This document shows positions 1 through 7,613 of a DNA stretch of 11,260 nucleotides, in pieces. Numbering within the stretch: position 1 is the first letter of the stretch; each line of letters begins with the position of its first letter. The stretch is from NCBI GenBank assembly GCA_015654495.1, contig JAATGW010000037.1, positions 1-11,260 of the forward strand, in the 5' to 3' direction. A program made the translations under genes and the position numbers. The stretch comes from Chitinophagales bacterium. Its GTDB lineage: Bacteria > Bacteroidota > Bacteroidia > Chitinophagales > Chitinophagaceae. The notes under the pieces were generated by a model. It was not told where the DNA came from and did not search any database. It saw only the letters and a list, made by a program, of their open reading frames with translations.

Positions 1-173
1 CTGCATTATTTATTACATCTGATCCATGGCTGACAAGAATTAAACTGAAAAAATAGCTGCTGGGAAATATTTATCATTCAACTCCAATCACTGAAACAAT
101 GCCTTTCGCTGAATGGCCCTGAGTCTGTTCTATGTTTTATGATTAGAAGTTCTCCGGAAATAATTTTTTAATG

Positions 174-842
174 CTATCCCTGAATTGCAAACCTGCTCAT
201 CTTTTTGAGAGAAGCTATCACTGCATGGGGATCATGTGCGCTGAAAATAGTATGGCCGGCAACGAGAACGTCGGCTCCACTCCTGACAATTTCTTCGCCG
301 TTTTCAAGAGTTACACCTCCATCAACCTCTATCAGAACCGGGAGATTTTCCAGATCAATTTTTTCACGGAGTTTTTCTATTCTTTTAAGCGTATGTGGTA
401 TAAATTCCTGTCCGCCGAAACCCGGATTAACACTCATCATATTAACGAGATCAATATCACCAAGGATATCATAAAGTGATTCAACCGGTGTATGCGGATT
501 GATTGCCACTCCGGCTTTTATCCCAAGTGATTTTATCTGCTGGATATTTCTGTGGAGATGCGGGCAGGTTTCGATATGGATTGAAATAAGATCTGCTCCT
601 GCTTTCTTAAAAGCTTCTATATATTTTTCAGGTTCCACAATCATCAGGTGTACATCGCAGAATTTTTTTGTGGCTTTTCTGATGGCAGAAATTACCGGAA
701 TTCCAAAGCTTATATTTGGTACAAAACGGCCATCCATAACATCAAGATGAAACCAGTCCGCAGCACTTTCGTTCAGCATCCGGCATTCCTCGCCGAGTTG
801 AAGAAAATTTGCCGAAAGCAGGGAAGGTGCTATAAGAGGCAT
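174..842 (-). CDS. rpe: Ribulose-phosphate 3-epimerase
   Basis: This enzyme interconverts D-ribulose 5-phosphate and D-xylulose 5-phosphate in the pentose phosphate pathway, in the cytoplasm. The 222-residue length is normal for the family and the whole protein reads as one TIM barrel. Family signatures are in order: APSLLSANF near the N-terminus (Ser7), HLDVMDG (His32, Asp34), DVHLMI (His65), MSVNPGFGGQ (about 136-145), EVDGG (Asp174) and the phosphate-binding GADVLVAG near 189-196. The two His and two Asp residues match the metal ligands and acid/base pair known for Rpe. Translation starts at an ATG and the first residues already belong to the barrel, so the start is secure. The gene lies 50 nt downstream of the TPR lipoprotein gene on the same strand, which suggests co-transcription. 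I see no clear rho-independent terminator after the stop codon. Confidence 0.97.
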   Translation of the reverse strand: MPLIAPSLLSANFLQLGEECRMLNESAADWFHLDVMDGRFVPNISFGIPVISAIRKATKKFCDVHLMIVEPEKYIEAFKKAGADLISIHIETCPHLHRNIQQIKSLGIKAGVAINPHTPVESLYDILGDIDLVNMMSVNPGFGGQEFIPHTLKRIEKLREKIDLENLPVLIEVDGGVTLENGEEIVRSGADVLVAGHTIFSAHDPHAVIASLKKMSRFAIQG

Positions 843-892
843 TTAAATAAATTTTTGATCCTGCAATTTACAAATTCATTTGCGGATGACGG

Positions 893-1702
893 CTATTGAA
901 GCTTTTTCAGTCTTTCTGCAGCCTCTGTTATCTTATCGTCAAGGCCGAGGGTTTTTTTATAATAGTCGATAGCTTCTGCTTTTTTATTTAAGGCTTCATA
1001 TACTTTTCCCGTCCAGAAATAGGCATCTGCATTTGAACTCTGTACAGAACGTGCTTTTTCAAACACCGCCAGCGCGTCATTGTATTTCTGGTGGTTATAC
1101 AGCATAATGCCTTTTTCCAGGTAGGCATCAATAAAAGTGTAGTCGCTCACAATACAACTGTCAAAAACAGCGATGGCCTTTTCAGTCTCGCTTTTGTTAC
1201 TGAAATAAATTCCTTTCAGGTAGAGGGCATTTGTCACTACACCCGGGTCCTTTGAGGCTCTCTGTAAAAAGTTCCCGATCATCAGGGCTGAGTCATTTTT
1301 AAGATCAGCATATATAAATCCCATTTCAAGCAATATATCAGCCTGGGATGGGTCAATAGCCATGGAGGCCTCCAGAGAAGAAAGCGCAGACGCCGTATCG
1401 CCCATACTCAGGTACAGGGAACCTTTTCGGTTATACCATAGCGTATTAAGGCTATCAGTTACCAGCAGGCTATCGTATATATCGATCGCTTTTCCGGTAT
1501 TCCCGCCACTCTCGTAAGCATCAGCCAGTTCCGAACGCAGATTCAATGAATCGGGGCGCTCCTTTACCTTTTTTTCAAGGCTGTTTATTGCAGCCCCAAC
1601 GCTGTCCGTAAACTCAACTTTATTTTCGGAACTTCCACAGGAAGAAAAGAGGAGAATATTTATAGAAAAAAAAGCTGCATAAAACCATTTAGTAGATAAC
1701 AT
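893..1702 (-). CDS. TPR-repeat lipoprotein
   Basis: This is a 269-residue secreted lipoprotein built from tetratricopeptide repeats; it is probably a protein-interaction scaffold at the cell envelope, and its partner is unknown. A short basic N-terminus is followed by a hydrophobic stretch (about 6-20) and then FSSC-GSSE, a plausible Bacteroidota lipobox with acylated Cys22. From about residue 45 to the C-terminus there are roughly six degenerate TPR units, with typical A-Y-x-x-G-x-x-x-K-A-I-x-x-Y/F spacing and D-P / D-S turns. I chose the ATG at 1702. The frame could be extended to a TTG at 1741, but that would put 13 non-hydrophobic residues before the signal peptide and run into the divergent promoter region. 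rpe follows 50 nt downstream, probably in the same operon. Nothing in the sequence links the protein to sugar metabolism. Confidence 0.85.
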   Translation of the reverse strand: MLSTKWFYAAFFSINILLFSSCGSSENKVEFTDSVGAAINSLEKKVKERPDSLNLRSELADAYESGGNTGKAIDIYDSLLVTDSLNTLWYNRKGSLYLSMGDTASALSSLEASMAIDPSQADILLEMGFIYADLKNDSALMIGNFLQRASKDPGVVTNALYLKGIYFSNKSETEKAIAVFDSCIVSDYTFIDAYLEKGIMLYNHQKYNDALAVFEKARSVQSSNADAYFWTGKVYEALNKKAEAIDYYKKTLGLDDKITEAAERLKKLQ

Positions 1703-1788
1703 CCGCGGCAATCTGTTTAAACTGTGACAATTCTCTGACAAAGCAGATGGCTTTGCAAAATAACTTCGCGGGCAAAATTAAACTTTCC
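1703..1788. promoter_or_regulatory. Divergent promoter region, TPR lipoprotein / TolB-like gene
   Basis: This 86-nt gap separates two divergent ATG starts. On the plus strand, TAACTTCG at 1761-1768 is one mismatch from the Bacteroidota -7 consensus TAnnTTTG and would give a short leader before the ATG at 1789. On the minus strand, TTATTTTG (complement of 1756-1763) is a similar near-match and lies about 55 nt from the TPR start. The two candidates overlap, so the genes may compete for polymerase. I see no convincing -33 TTTG box at standard spacing for either. Confidence 0.35.
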
Positions 1789-2910
1789 ATGGCAGGTGTG
1801 AAAAGACCTTTTCTGATTTTTGCTGCAGCTCTTCCGATCTTTCTTGTGTTCGCTTTGTCTGGTTTTAAACCTACTGCTGTCTGGCAGGACAAAATCAATA
1901 AATCAGATACACTCCAGTATCCGGAGGAAGTTCATATTAAGAATCTGCAGCAGCTGACATTTGGTGGGGATAATGCTGAAGCCTATTTCAGTTTTGATGG
2001 CAAATGGCTTATTTTTCAGAAGACCTATGCAAAAGAAGGAATTCCCTGCGATCAGATCTATATTGCCAAAATTCCGGTAAAAGACGGCGATAAATTTGAG
2101 CCAAAACTGGTAAGTACGGGCAAAGGAAGAACCACCTGTGGTGCATTTCTGAAAGATGGCAAACACATCGTTTATGCATCCACACATCTCGGCTCGGAAG
2201 CCTGCCCGCCGGTACCGGACAGGTCAAAATATGGCAACAGGTATATCTGGCCGGTTTATGAAAGCTTTGATATTTTTAAAGCAGATATCAATGGTAAGAT
2301 TGTAAAGCAGCTTACAAATACCAAAGGTTACGATGCAGAAGCAACCATTTCGCCCGATGGAAAGAAAATGATCTTTACCTCATTGCGTAACGGAGATCTG
2401 GATTTATATATAATGGACCTGTCAACGGAAAAGGTCACCCGAATTACAAATACACTCGGTTACGACGGCGGTGCATGGTTTAGTCCCGATGGTAAAAAGA
2501 TAATCTGGCGGGCATCCAGGCCTTCAACGGATGAAGAAATTGCCGAATACAAATCCCTTCTCGCTGAGAACATTGTCGCACCCACAAAAATGGAAGTTTT
2601 TGTTGCGAATGCCGATGGCAGTGACGTAAAACAGGTTAGCCGTTTCGGTCAGGCCAACTGGGCGCCGGCTTTTATGCCCGACAGTAAAACAATTATCTTC
2701 TCCTCTAATCATGAATATAAAAGAGGTTTTCCTTTCAACCTCTATACAATGACAAGTGATGGAAGCGAATTGAAGAAAATCAGCCGCGACCGTGGCTTTG
2801 ATGCATTTCCAATGTTTAGTCCGGATGGAAAAAAACTCGTTTTCTGCAGTAACAGGAATAACGGAGGCACAAGAGATACCAATATTTTTGTTGCTGACTG
2901 GGAACCCTGA
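1789..2910 (+). CDS. Exported TolB-like (PD40) beta-propeller protein
   Basis: This is a 373-residue protein with an N-terminal signal or anchor helix (basic VKRP, then a hydrophobic stretch at about 7-26) followed by a six-bladed TolB-like beta-propeller. PD40 motifs of the form F/I-S-P-D-G-K followed by a beta strand recur at about residues 67, 120, 187, 231, 295 and 343, three of them with the exact SPDGK core. Such propellers bind peptides or substrates outside the cytoplasm; I see no catalytic domain. A second ATG lies upstream at 1747 in the same frame, but starting there adds 14 residues before the signal sequence and overlaps the likely -7 element, so 1789 is preferred. It is not the TolB of the Tol-Pal operon: no tol or pal genes are nearby and it lacks TolB's N-terminal domain. 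The much larger protein at 3738-7373 carries the same type of repeat. The gene is followed directly by a periodic inverted repeat. Confidence 0.85.
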   Translation: MAGVKRPFLIFAAALPIFLVFALSGFKPTAVWQDKINKSDTLQYPEEVHIKNLQQLTFGGDNAEAYFSFDGKWLIFQKTYAKEGIPCDQIYIAKIPVKDGDKFEPKLVSTGKGRTTCGAFLKDGKHIVYASTHLGSEACPPVPDRSKYGNRYIWPVYESFDIFKADINGKIVKQLTNTKGYDAEATISPDGKKMIFTSLRNGDLDLYIMDLSTEKVTRITNTLGYDGGAWFSPDGKKIIWRASRPSTDEEIAEYKSLLAENIVAPTKMEVFVANADGSDVKQVSRFGQANWAPAFMPDSKTIIFSSNHEYKRGFPFNLYTMTSDGSELKKISRDRGFDAFPMFSPDGKKLVFCSNRNNGGTRDTNIFVADWEP

Positions 2911-2915
2911 GCTCC

Positions 2916-3018
2916 GGATACTGGCTACTTGTTACTGGATACTGGTGGCTTGACACTGGAGCCAGCCACCAGCAACCAGCCACCAGTATCTAGTGACCAG
3001 TATCCAGCCACCAGTTGG
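2916..3018. repeat. 7-nt-periodic imperfect inverted repeat (CTGG/CCAG array)
   Basis: The left half carries CTGG or CTTG every 7 nt, starting at 2921, 2928, 2935, 2942, 2949 and 2956. The right half carries CCAG (once CTAG) every 7 nt, starting at 2962, 2969, 2976, 2983, 2990, 2997, 3004 and 3011. The three bases between the boxes vary. The halves are inverted copies. 2931-2950 pairs with 2978-2997 over 20 positions, with only two G-U wobbles in RNA and a 13-bp perfect core (2938-2950 with 2978-2990). Outside that, 2916-2924 pairs perfectly with 2997-3005. Transcribed RNA would form a long hairpin that could end or attenuate transcription from the TolB-like gene, but no U-tract follows directly. 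A 61-codon frame through it is a by-product of the repeat. Confidence 0.85.
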
Positions 3019-3019
3019 T

Positions 3020-3050
3020 TTTGCTTAATGCGGTTGGATGCTTACTTTAG
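3020..3050 (+). promoter_or_regulatory. Bacteroidota-type promoter for the cytochrome-b-like gene
   Basis: A TTTG box at 3020-3023 is followed after exactly 19 nt by TACTTTAG at 3043-3050. These match the Bacteroidota housekeeping pattern (-33 TTTG, -7 TAnnTTTG) with one mismatch in the -7 element. The expected transcription start falls just before the ATG at 3069. This suggests that the small membrane protein is transcribed independently of the upstream TolB-like gene, from which it is separated by the hairpin array. Confidence 0.5.
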
Positions 3051-3068
3051 CGGCACTAAATATTTTTT

Positions 3069-3539
3069 ATGCAGAACGGCCTTGTTCATCTTCATAACCT
3101 GCTCCGGTGGGTAATTATTATTTTATTACTGGTTTCCATATTCAAAAGTTATTCAGGCTGGAAATCCGGAAGAAGTTTTACCGCTTCAGATAAAAGAATC
3201 TGGCTGTTTACAATGGTAGCAGCGCATATCACATTGTTGTTGGGAATATTACAGGTGTTCGTAGGTCGTTATGGGATCCTTACTACTGAGCTACCTGAGG
3301 GCGTTACAGTAATGAAAGACAAATTCTACCGCTTTTTCTGGGTTGAACATCCATTGATGATGATTATCGCCATTGTGCTTATCACACTTGGCAGAGGGAT
3401 GTCAAAAAAAGCAGTTCCGGATACAGTCAAATTTAAAAAGGCGTTCTGGTTCTTTATATTTGCATTGATCATTATCCTTATCGCGGTTCCATGGCCATTC
3501 AGAGAAGGTGTTGCGAGGCCTTTGTTTCCGGGAATATGA
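3069..3539 (+). CDS. Small four-helix membrane protein, cytochrome-b-like
   Basis: This 156-residue integral membrane protein has four predicted transmembrane helices, at about residues 12-28, 45-67, 92-109 and 126-142. Short Bacteroidota proteins with this opening (H-x-H-N-L-L-R-W at 7-14) are often labelled 'cytochrome B' in databases. Candidate haem-ligating histidines are His7 and His9 before helix 1, His53 in helix 2 (AAHITLLLG) and His94 at the start of helix 3 (VEHPLMM). The placement of His53 and His94 suits a two-helix haem site, but haem binding is inferred, not shown. No quinone-oxidoreductase partner gene is adjacent. The ATG at 3069 sits just after a good promoter, so the start is well supported. 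Periodic inverted repeats flank the gene on both sides. An alternative reading is a DoxX- or DUF-type membrane protein of unknown function. Confidence 0.7.
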   Translation: MQNGLVHLHNLLRWVIIILLLVSIFKSYSGWKSGRSFTASDKRIWLFTMVAAHITLLLGILQVFVGRYGILTTELPEGVTVMKDKFYRFFWVEHPLMMIIAIVLITLGRGMSKKAVPDTVKFKKAFWFFIFALIIILIAVPWPFREGVARPLFPGI

Positions 3540-3543
3540 TGAA

Positions 3544-3697
3544 GTTAAAAGTTATAGGTTTTAAGTTATAGGTTATACGTTATCAGGTTGTCAGGTTATC
3601 AAGTTTTAAAATGATACCTGATAACCTGACAACTTAATAACCTGACAACCCCACGTTTTTTCCAACCTTAAACTTCCAACCTATAACATATAACTTT
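3544..3697. repeat. 7/8-nt-periodic nested inverted repeat (GTT/AAC array)
   Basis: The left half has GTT at 3544, 3551, 3558, 3565, 3572 and 3579 (7-nt steps), then at 3587, 3595 and 3603 (8-nt steps). The right half mirrors this with AAC at 3623, 3631, 3639 and 3647 (8-nt steps), then at 3664, 3671, 3678, 3685 and 3692 (7-nt steps). The inner halves form a 15-bp perfect stem (3587-3601 with 3619-3633, 17-nt loop). GTTATAGGTT occurs at 3551 and 3565, and its complement lies at 3678-3687. The array fills the gap between two convergent genes and may act as a bidirectional terminator. A further pair of heptads, with GTT at 3715 and 3722, lies just before the stop codon of the amidohydrolase gene. 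Confidence 0.85.
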
Positions 3698-3737
3698 GCC
3701 GCCTCATTCCTTACGTTAAACGTTGAACTTACGCAGG

Positions 3738-6700
3738 CTATTCTTTTACAGAAGTAGTAGCCGGAGGCGGATTCTTCTTCCACACTTCATTGTCCAGTTT
3801 TCTTGCAGTTGGGTACACTTCATCGAGTGTATTTCCGTCGTATACTCTTCCGTTTTTTACAGCATACTGAATACTGTTACTGTTACGGATATTTTCAAGC
3901 GGATTCTTGTCCATGATAACAACATCTGCCAGTTTCCCTGCTTCAAGAGAACCGAGTTCTTTGTCAAGACCAAGGGCCGTTGCGCCAAGAATCGTAGCAA
4001 CCTTTAAAGCATCGTGGGTAGTGATACCTCCGCTTGCGATACTCCAGAGTTCCCAATGATAACCGAGGCACTGCAGCTGACCATGACTACCTATTCCTGC
4101 AAGTCCGCCCTGGGTAACGATTGATTTTATACCCTGTGCATGTTTGGGAAACACATGATCTTCGGGCGTAAACCAACCACCCAGTCCACCTGCTCTTCGC
4201 CTGGCCTTTGCCGATAGTTCCTCATATGGAGTGAAATAGTTCAGCTTTTTGTCTTTCACCGGACTTTCCTCCGTATAATAATAATTCTCAGCCCAGGGAC
4301 CGCCATAGGCTACCAGCAGGGTGGGAGTCACTGCCATTTTTGATTCAGCAATGGTTTTGGTAACATCCTGGTAAAGCGGGAAAATAGGTATGGCATGTTC
4401 ATGACCGGGATAGCCATCAAGTAATTGGGTCATATTCAGTTTATAGTCGAGTCCACCTTCTGTAGTTGGCATCAGCCCCTGTTCTTTGGCAGCCATGATC
4501 ACCCATTGCCTGGCCTGACGATTACCAACCAGGTACATTTTGATATAATGGGTATTATAATACTTGCTATATTGTTTCAACACGTTGCGGGTTTGATCCA
4601 GGGTGCTGAGGTTATACATCCAGTAACCAACACCAGGTCCCGTACTGTAAATGCGTGGACCAACTGTTACACCGGCTTCAACCATATCAGAGTAAGTAAG
4701 TACATCAGTAGTCGCCGTCTGCGGATCACGTGTTGTTGTTACCCCATAGGCCAGGTTTGCGGCATAGATCCAGGGTTGTGTTTTATGGAGTCCCCAGAAA
4801 GGCCACATATGCGAATGGGTATCAACAAACCCGGGTGTAATTGTTTTTCCGGAACAATCGATCACTTTGGCATTAGCCGGAACCGTTAGTGTTCCCGTTT
4901 TGCCTACCGCCTGGATCCGGTTATTTACTATCAGCACGTCTCCATTTTCTATTATTTCATTTCCTTTCATGGTAATAACCCTTGCGTTTTTCAAAAGGAT
5001 TGTACCTGAAGGCATGTCTTTCGGATAGTAAACTTTCACCTGAACTTCAAGTGGTTCGTATTTCGGATTTTTGAATTTTGCTTCGGCGATGCTGTCTCTC
5101 CTGGCTTTCGCAGTATCAGCTTTCGCAAGCGCCTTCAAAGAATCGGTGCGTAGTTTAAATAGCGAATCAGCAAGCTTTTTGGCTTCGGGACCAGCTTTTG
5201 TAAGTGCAGCAACACTATCGGCTTTGCGTTTCTCTTCGGCCTTACGGGCTACCTTAACCGAATCATCAAAAAAATCAGCACGCGAAACATCATATACCCA
5301 GTGACCGTTACCGAGTGACCAGTGTACTTTTTTACCGTTTGCTTCCCAGGCAGGGAAGTCGCCACCGATCTCAGTCAGCTGCCTTGAAGGGAAATTGGCG
5401 GATTTTGCATCGGCCACATTGATATTGGCAATTTTTCCGGGAGCCGGAACGGTTACCACATAGATATTATTATTTACCTGGGCGAGAGCTTTATTTCCTT
5501 CAGGAGCCATCAGAATTATTCCTGCGGAACTGGGCAGGTTCTGTGGTTCTTTCATGCTGCTGTTTTCAGGCAACATGCAATAATTCAAAGGATCTTTTAC
5601 GAGGGTAGGCCGGCCCATCACAAAGTGAATATGTGTTGATTTTTCTTCTTCTGTTTCAGCGGGGGCAGACTTATGGTCATCTTCCGCAACAGAGCCATAG
5701 GTTGTAATGCCTGTAATATTTACATAAGACTTTTCATCAGTACCATCCCAGCGGATTGATACCAGGCTGCCGGCTCCTGTATTGAGAAATACTTTGGTAG
5801 TATCTTTTGTGAAATGGATATTTCCTTTATTACCGGCATTGTCAATCACCTGAACCGCGCCGCCGTTTGCCGGTATCCAGGCGATTTCTGCTTCTGCTCC
5901 GCTATAAAAAGGATCTTCAGCATCTTTAAACAAACGCCTCGGTGCTTTGAAAAATGCGATCCTGTTATTGTAACTCCAGGCAGGCTGTGCATAGAACGCC
6001 GATTCGGTTGTGAGTTTTGTAACGGATTCTTTATTCGTTGCGGAATATTTATACAGGTTTCCTCCGTCTTTTTCATCCCAGGTAACAAAAACAATCTGGG
6101 TTCCGTCAGGGCTCCATGCAGGCATCGCCTCAGTGAAATTATTGGTTGTTAGTCTGCGGGGAGTTCCATTCGGGAAATCCATTACATACAATCTGTTGAG
6201 TACAGTGAAGGCAAGTTTTTTACCATCGGGTGAAGGAACTGCATCGCGGATCTGCTGGGCAAGGGCATGTGAAGTGTCCTTTATTGCATAGTTGAAATAA
6301 AGGCGCGGGCCAAGTTCAAGCCTCACATTTGCATCAAAAGGAATTTCGGATGCAGCGCTACCGTCAACGGGTAATCGCCAGATTTTTCCGCCGTAGGATG
6401 CAATCAGGGATTTACTATCAGGCGTGAAAGCCATTCCGGGTAAAACACCCTGAGGAGCAATGGATTCCTGTTCATCACGCTGTACAGGATAGGCCAGCCA
6501 TTTTTCCTCACCTGATTTTATATTTCTGATTATTAAACCGGTTTTGTCTTCGTGCCGGCTTCCATAAACCATCCACTGCCCGTTAGGCGAAAGGGTAGGC
6601 GTAAAAGCAGATCCATACCTGCTGGTGATTGTATTCAAACGACCCTTTTTACGATCATATACACCGATTTCATATTGCGGCAGGAGTGCATTATAGTTCC

Positions 6701-7373
6701 AGGAACCAAAACGCTGACTGTAATAAACAAAATTTCCATCGGGGCTTACGGCGGGATCGATGGTTTTCATCGCTGCCGGCTGATCATTCAGCTGGATACC
6801 ACCTCCGCCATCTTTATGGAACATCCATAGCTTCGGAATACGACGCCCCCGGGATGCAATTAGATAATCGCCATCGGGAGTCCACACTGCTGAAGGAAAT
6901 TCATTGGTGCGGTCTTTGGTGAGCTGGATAGTATCCTGCTTTTCCATATCGATATACCAGATATTATCAGCACCTGAGCGATCGCTTGTAAAAAGGATTT
7001 TTTTACCATCCGGGCTGAAGCGTGGGTGCGTTTCGTATGCAAGACCGGTTGTAAGAGGAATAGCTGTTCCTCCAGCAATGGGCATCGTATAAATATCACC
7101 CATCAGATCAAAGGCAAGGGTTTTGCCATCCGGACTAACATCCACACTCATCCATGTACCTTCTTTGGTATTGAATTTGATTTCACGGGTGGGTTTAAGG
7201 GGAAGGTCTTTTACGGCTGTAAATACAATACTGTCTTTTTTTGTCGTATCATTTATTGCAGACAAAAGGCGATAATCTGTTTCATCAAGAACTGCAGGGC
7301 GTGAAGTGATCACATACCAGGAACCTGCGGCCATCAACCCGGTACAGAAAACCGGAAAAAAACTTTTAATCAT
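3738..7373 (-). CDS. Exported PD40 beta-propeller / amidohydrolase fusion protein
   Basis: This is a 1211-residue two-part protein. After an N-terminal hydrophobic export segment (about 4-22), residues of about 70-690 carry at least eight PD40 motifs (SPDGK-type, the first near 78 and another near 420) forming one or two beta-propellers. A Lys/Ala/Asp/Ser-rich helical linker (about 700-775) follows. The C-terminus is an amidohydrolase-superfamily domain from GTILLKNARVITM onward: DTHSHMW supplies the metal-binding His853-x-His855, HEH lies at 991-993, and GIGSHG (His1097) sits where many relatives have a metal-binding Asp. The LGSLEAGKLADVVIMD motif near the end is the classic closing strand of imidazolonepropionase-like enzymes. 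The substrate is unknown; related proteins are annotated as secreted amidohydrolases or peptidases. The frame opens at a GTG at 7409, but the ATG at 7373 is preferred because a candidate -7 element lies between the two. It is convergent with the cytochrome-b-like gene. Confidence 0.9.
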   Translation of the reverse strand: MIKSFFPVFCTGLMAAGSWYVITSRPAVLDETDYRLLSAINDTTKKDSIVFTAVKDLPLKPTREIKFNTKEGTWMSVDVSPDGKTLAFDLMGDIYTMPIAGGTAIPLTTGLAYETHPRFSPDGKKILFTSDRSGADNIWYIDMEKQDTIQLTKDRTNEFPSAVWTPDGDYLIASRGRRIPKLWMFHKDGGGGIQLNDQPAAMKTIDPAVSPDGNFVYYSQRFGSWNYNALLPQYEIGVYDRKKGRLNTITSRYGSAFTPTLSPNGQWMVYGSRHEDKTGLIIRNIKSGEEKWLAYPVQRDEQESIAPQGVLPGMAFTPDSKSLIASYGGKIWRLPVDGSAASEIPFDANVRLELGPRLYFNYAIKDTSHALAQQIRDAVPSPDGKKLAFTVLNRLYVMDFPNGTPRRLTTNNFTEAMPAWSPDGTQIVFVTWDEKDGGNLYKYSATNKESVTKLTTESAFYAQPAWSYNNRIAFFKAPRRLFKDAEDPFYSGAEAEIAWIPANGGAVQVIDNAGNKGNIHFTKDTTKVFLNTGAGSLVSIRWDGTDEKSYVNITGITTYGSVAEDDHKSAPAETEEEKSTHIHFVMGRPTLVKDPLNYCMLPENSSMKEPQNLPSSAGIILMAPEGNKALAQVNNNIYVVTVPAPGKIANINVADAKSANFPSRQLTEIGGDFPAWEANGKKVHWSLGNGHWVYDVSRADFFDDSVKVARKAEEKRKADSVAALTKAGPEAKKLADSLFKLRTDSLKALAKADTAKARRDSIAEAKFKNPKYEPLEVQVKVYYPKDMPSGTILLKNARVITMKGNEIIENGDVLIVNNRIQAVGKTGTLTVPANAKVIDCSGKTITPGFVDTHSHMWPFWGLHKTQPWIYAANLAYGVTTTRDPQTATTDVLTYSDMVEAGVTVGPRIYSTGPGVGYWMYNLSTLDQTRNVLKQYSKYYNTHYIKMYLVGNRQARQWVIMAAKEQGLMPTTEGGLDYKLNMTQLLDGYPGHEHAIPIFPLYQDVTKTIAESKMAVTPTLLVAYGGPWAENYYYTEESPVKDKKLNYFTPYEELSAKARRRAGGLGGWFTPEDHVFPKHAQGIKSIVTQGGLAGIGSHGQLQCLGYHWELWSIASGGITTHDALKVATILGATALGLDKELGSLEAGKLADVVIMDKNPLENIRNSNSIQYAVKNGRVYDGNTLDEVYPTARKLDNEVWKKNPPPATTSVKE

Positions 7374-7613
7374 AGACAGACGGTTTTGAACATGGAATAT
7401 AGTTAACACATGTTATTCAAAGCAGAAAGATTTGAAGAAATAAATTTTCAATATATAAGCGGTATATAAATTGCTTATTCAGTCTGAATTTTTGATATGG
7501 CATCGATTAAAAGATCGTCTAAAGATATTTTTCGTAACAGGATATTCATATGATTTCCGGGCCGGATGTTGTAAATTGCGCATACGCTTCGGACCTCTGA
7601 ACTTTAATATCTT
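7374..7613. promoter_or_regulatory. Divergent intergenic region, amidohydrolase / antiporter
   Basis: This 240-nt A+T-rich gap lies between two divergent starts and contains no gene. For the minus-strand amidohydrolase, TTTG (complement of 7418-7421) and TATATTCC (complement of 7394-7401), 16 nt apart, form a weak candidate promoter about 20 nt before the ATG at 7373. For the plus-strand antiporter, possible -7 elements are TATTTTTC at 7526-7533 and TAAATTGC at 7572-7579; neither has a clean -33 partner. I see no riboswitch-like structure. Confidence 0.3.

Noticed and set aside
1..56. Plus-strand frame from 3 ending LTRIKLKK at a TAG (54-56), possibly the 3' end of an upstream gene
   Set aside because: Only 17 codons are visible with no recognisable motif, and the opposite strand is also open there, so it cannot be supported.
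171..899. Several plus-strand frames opposite rpe
   Set aside because: The rpe frame contains all catalytic motifs over the full length; the opposite frames have none.
2929..3114. 61-codon plus-strand open frame
   Set aside because: It is the translation of the CTGG/CCAG heptad array plus the promoter of the next gene; the composition is repetitive and no domain is visible.
4425..4889. 154-codon plus-strand frame opposite the amidohydrolase gene
   Set aside because: Antisense shadow of a clearly coding frame with recognisable catalytic motifs; Cys/His-rich composition without any domain. Other frames opposite 3738-7373 are rejected for the same reason.
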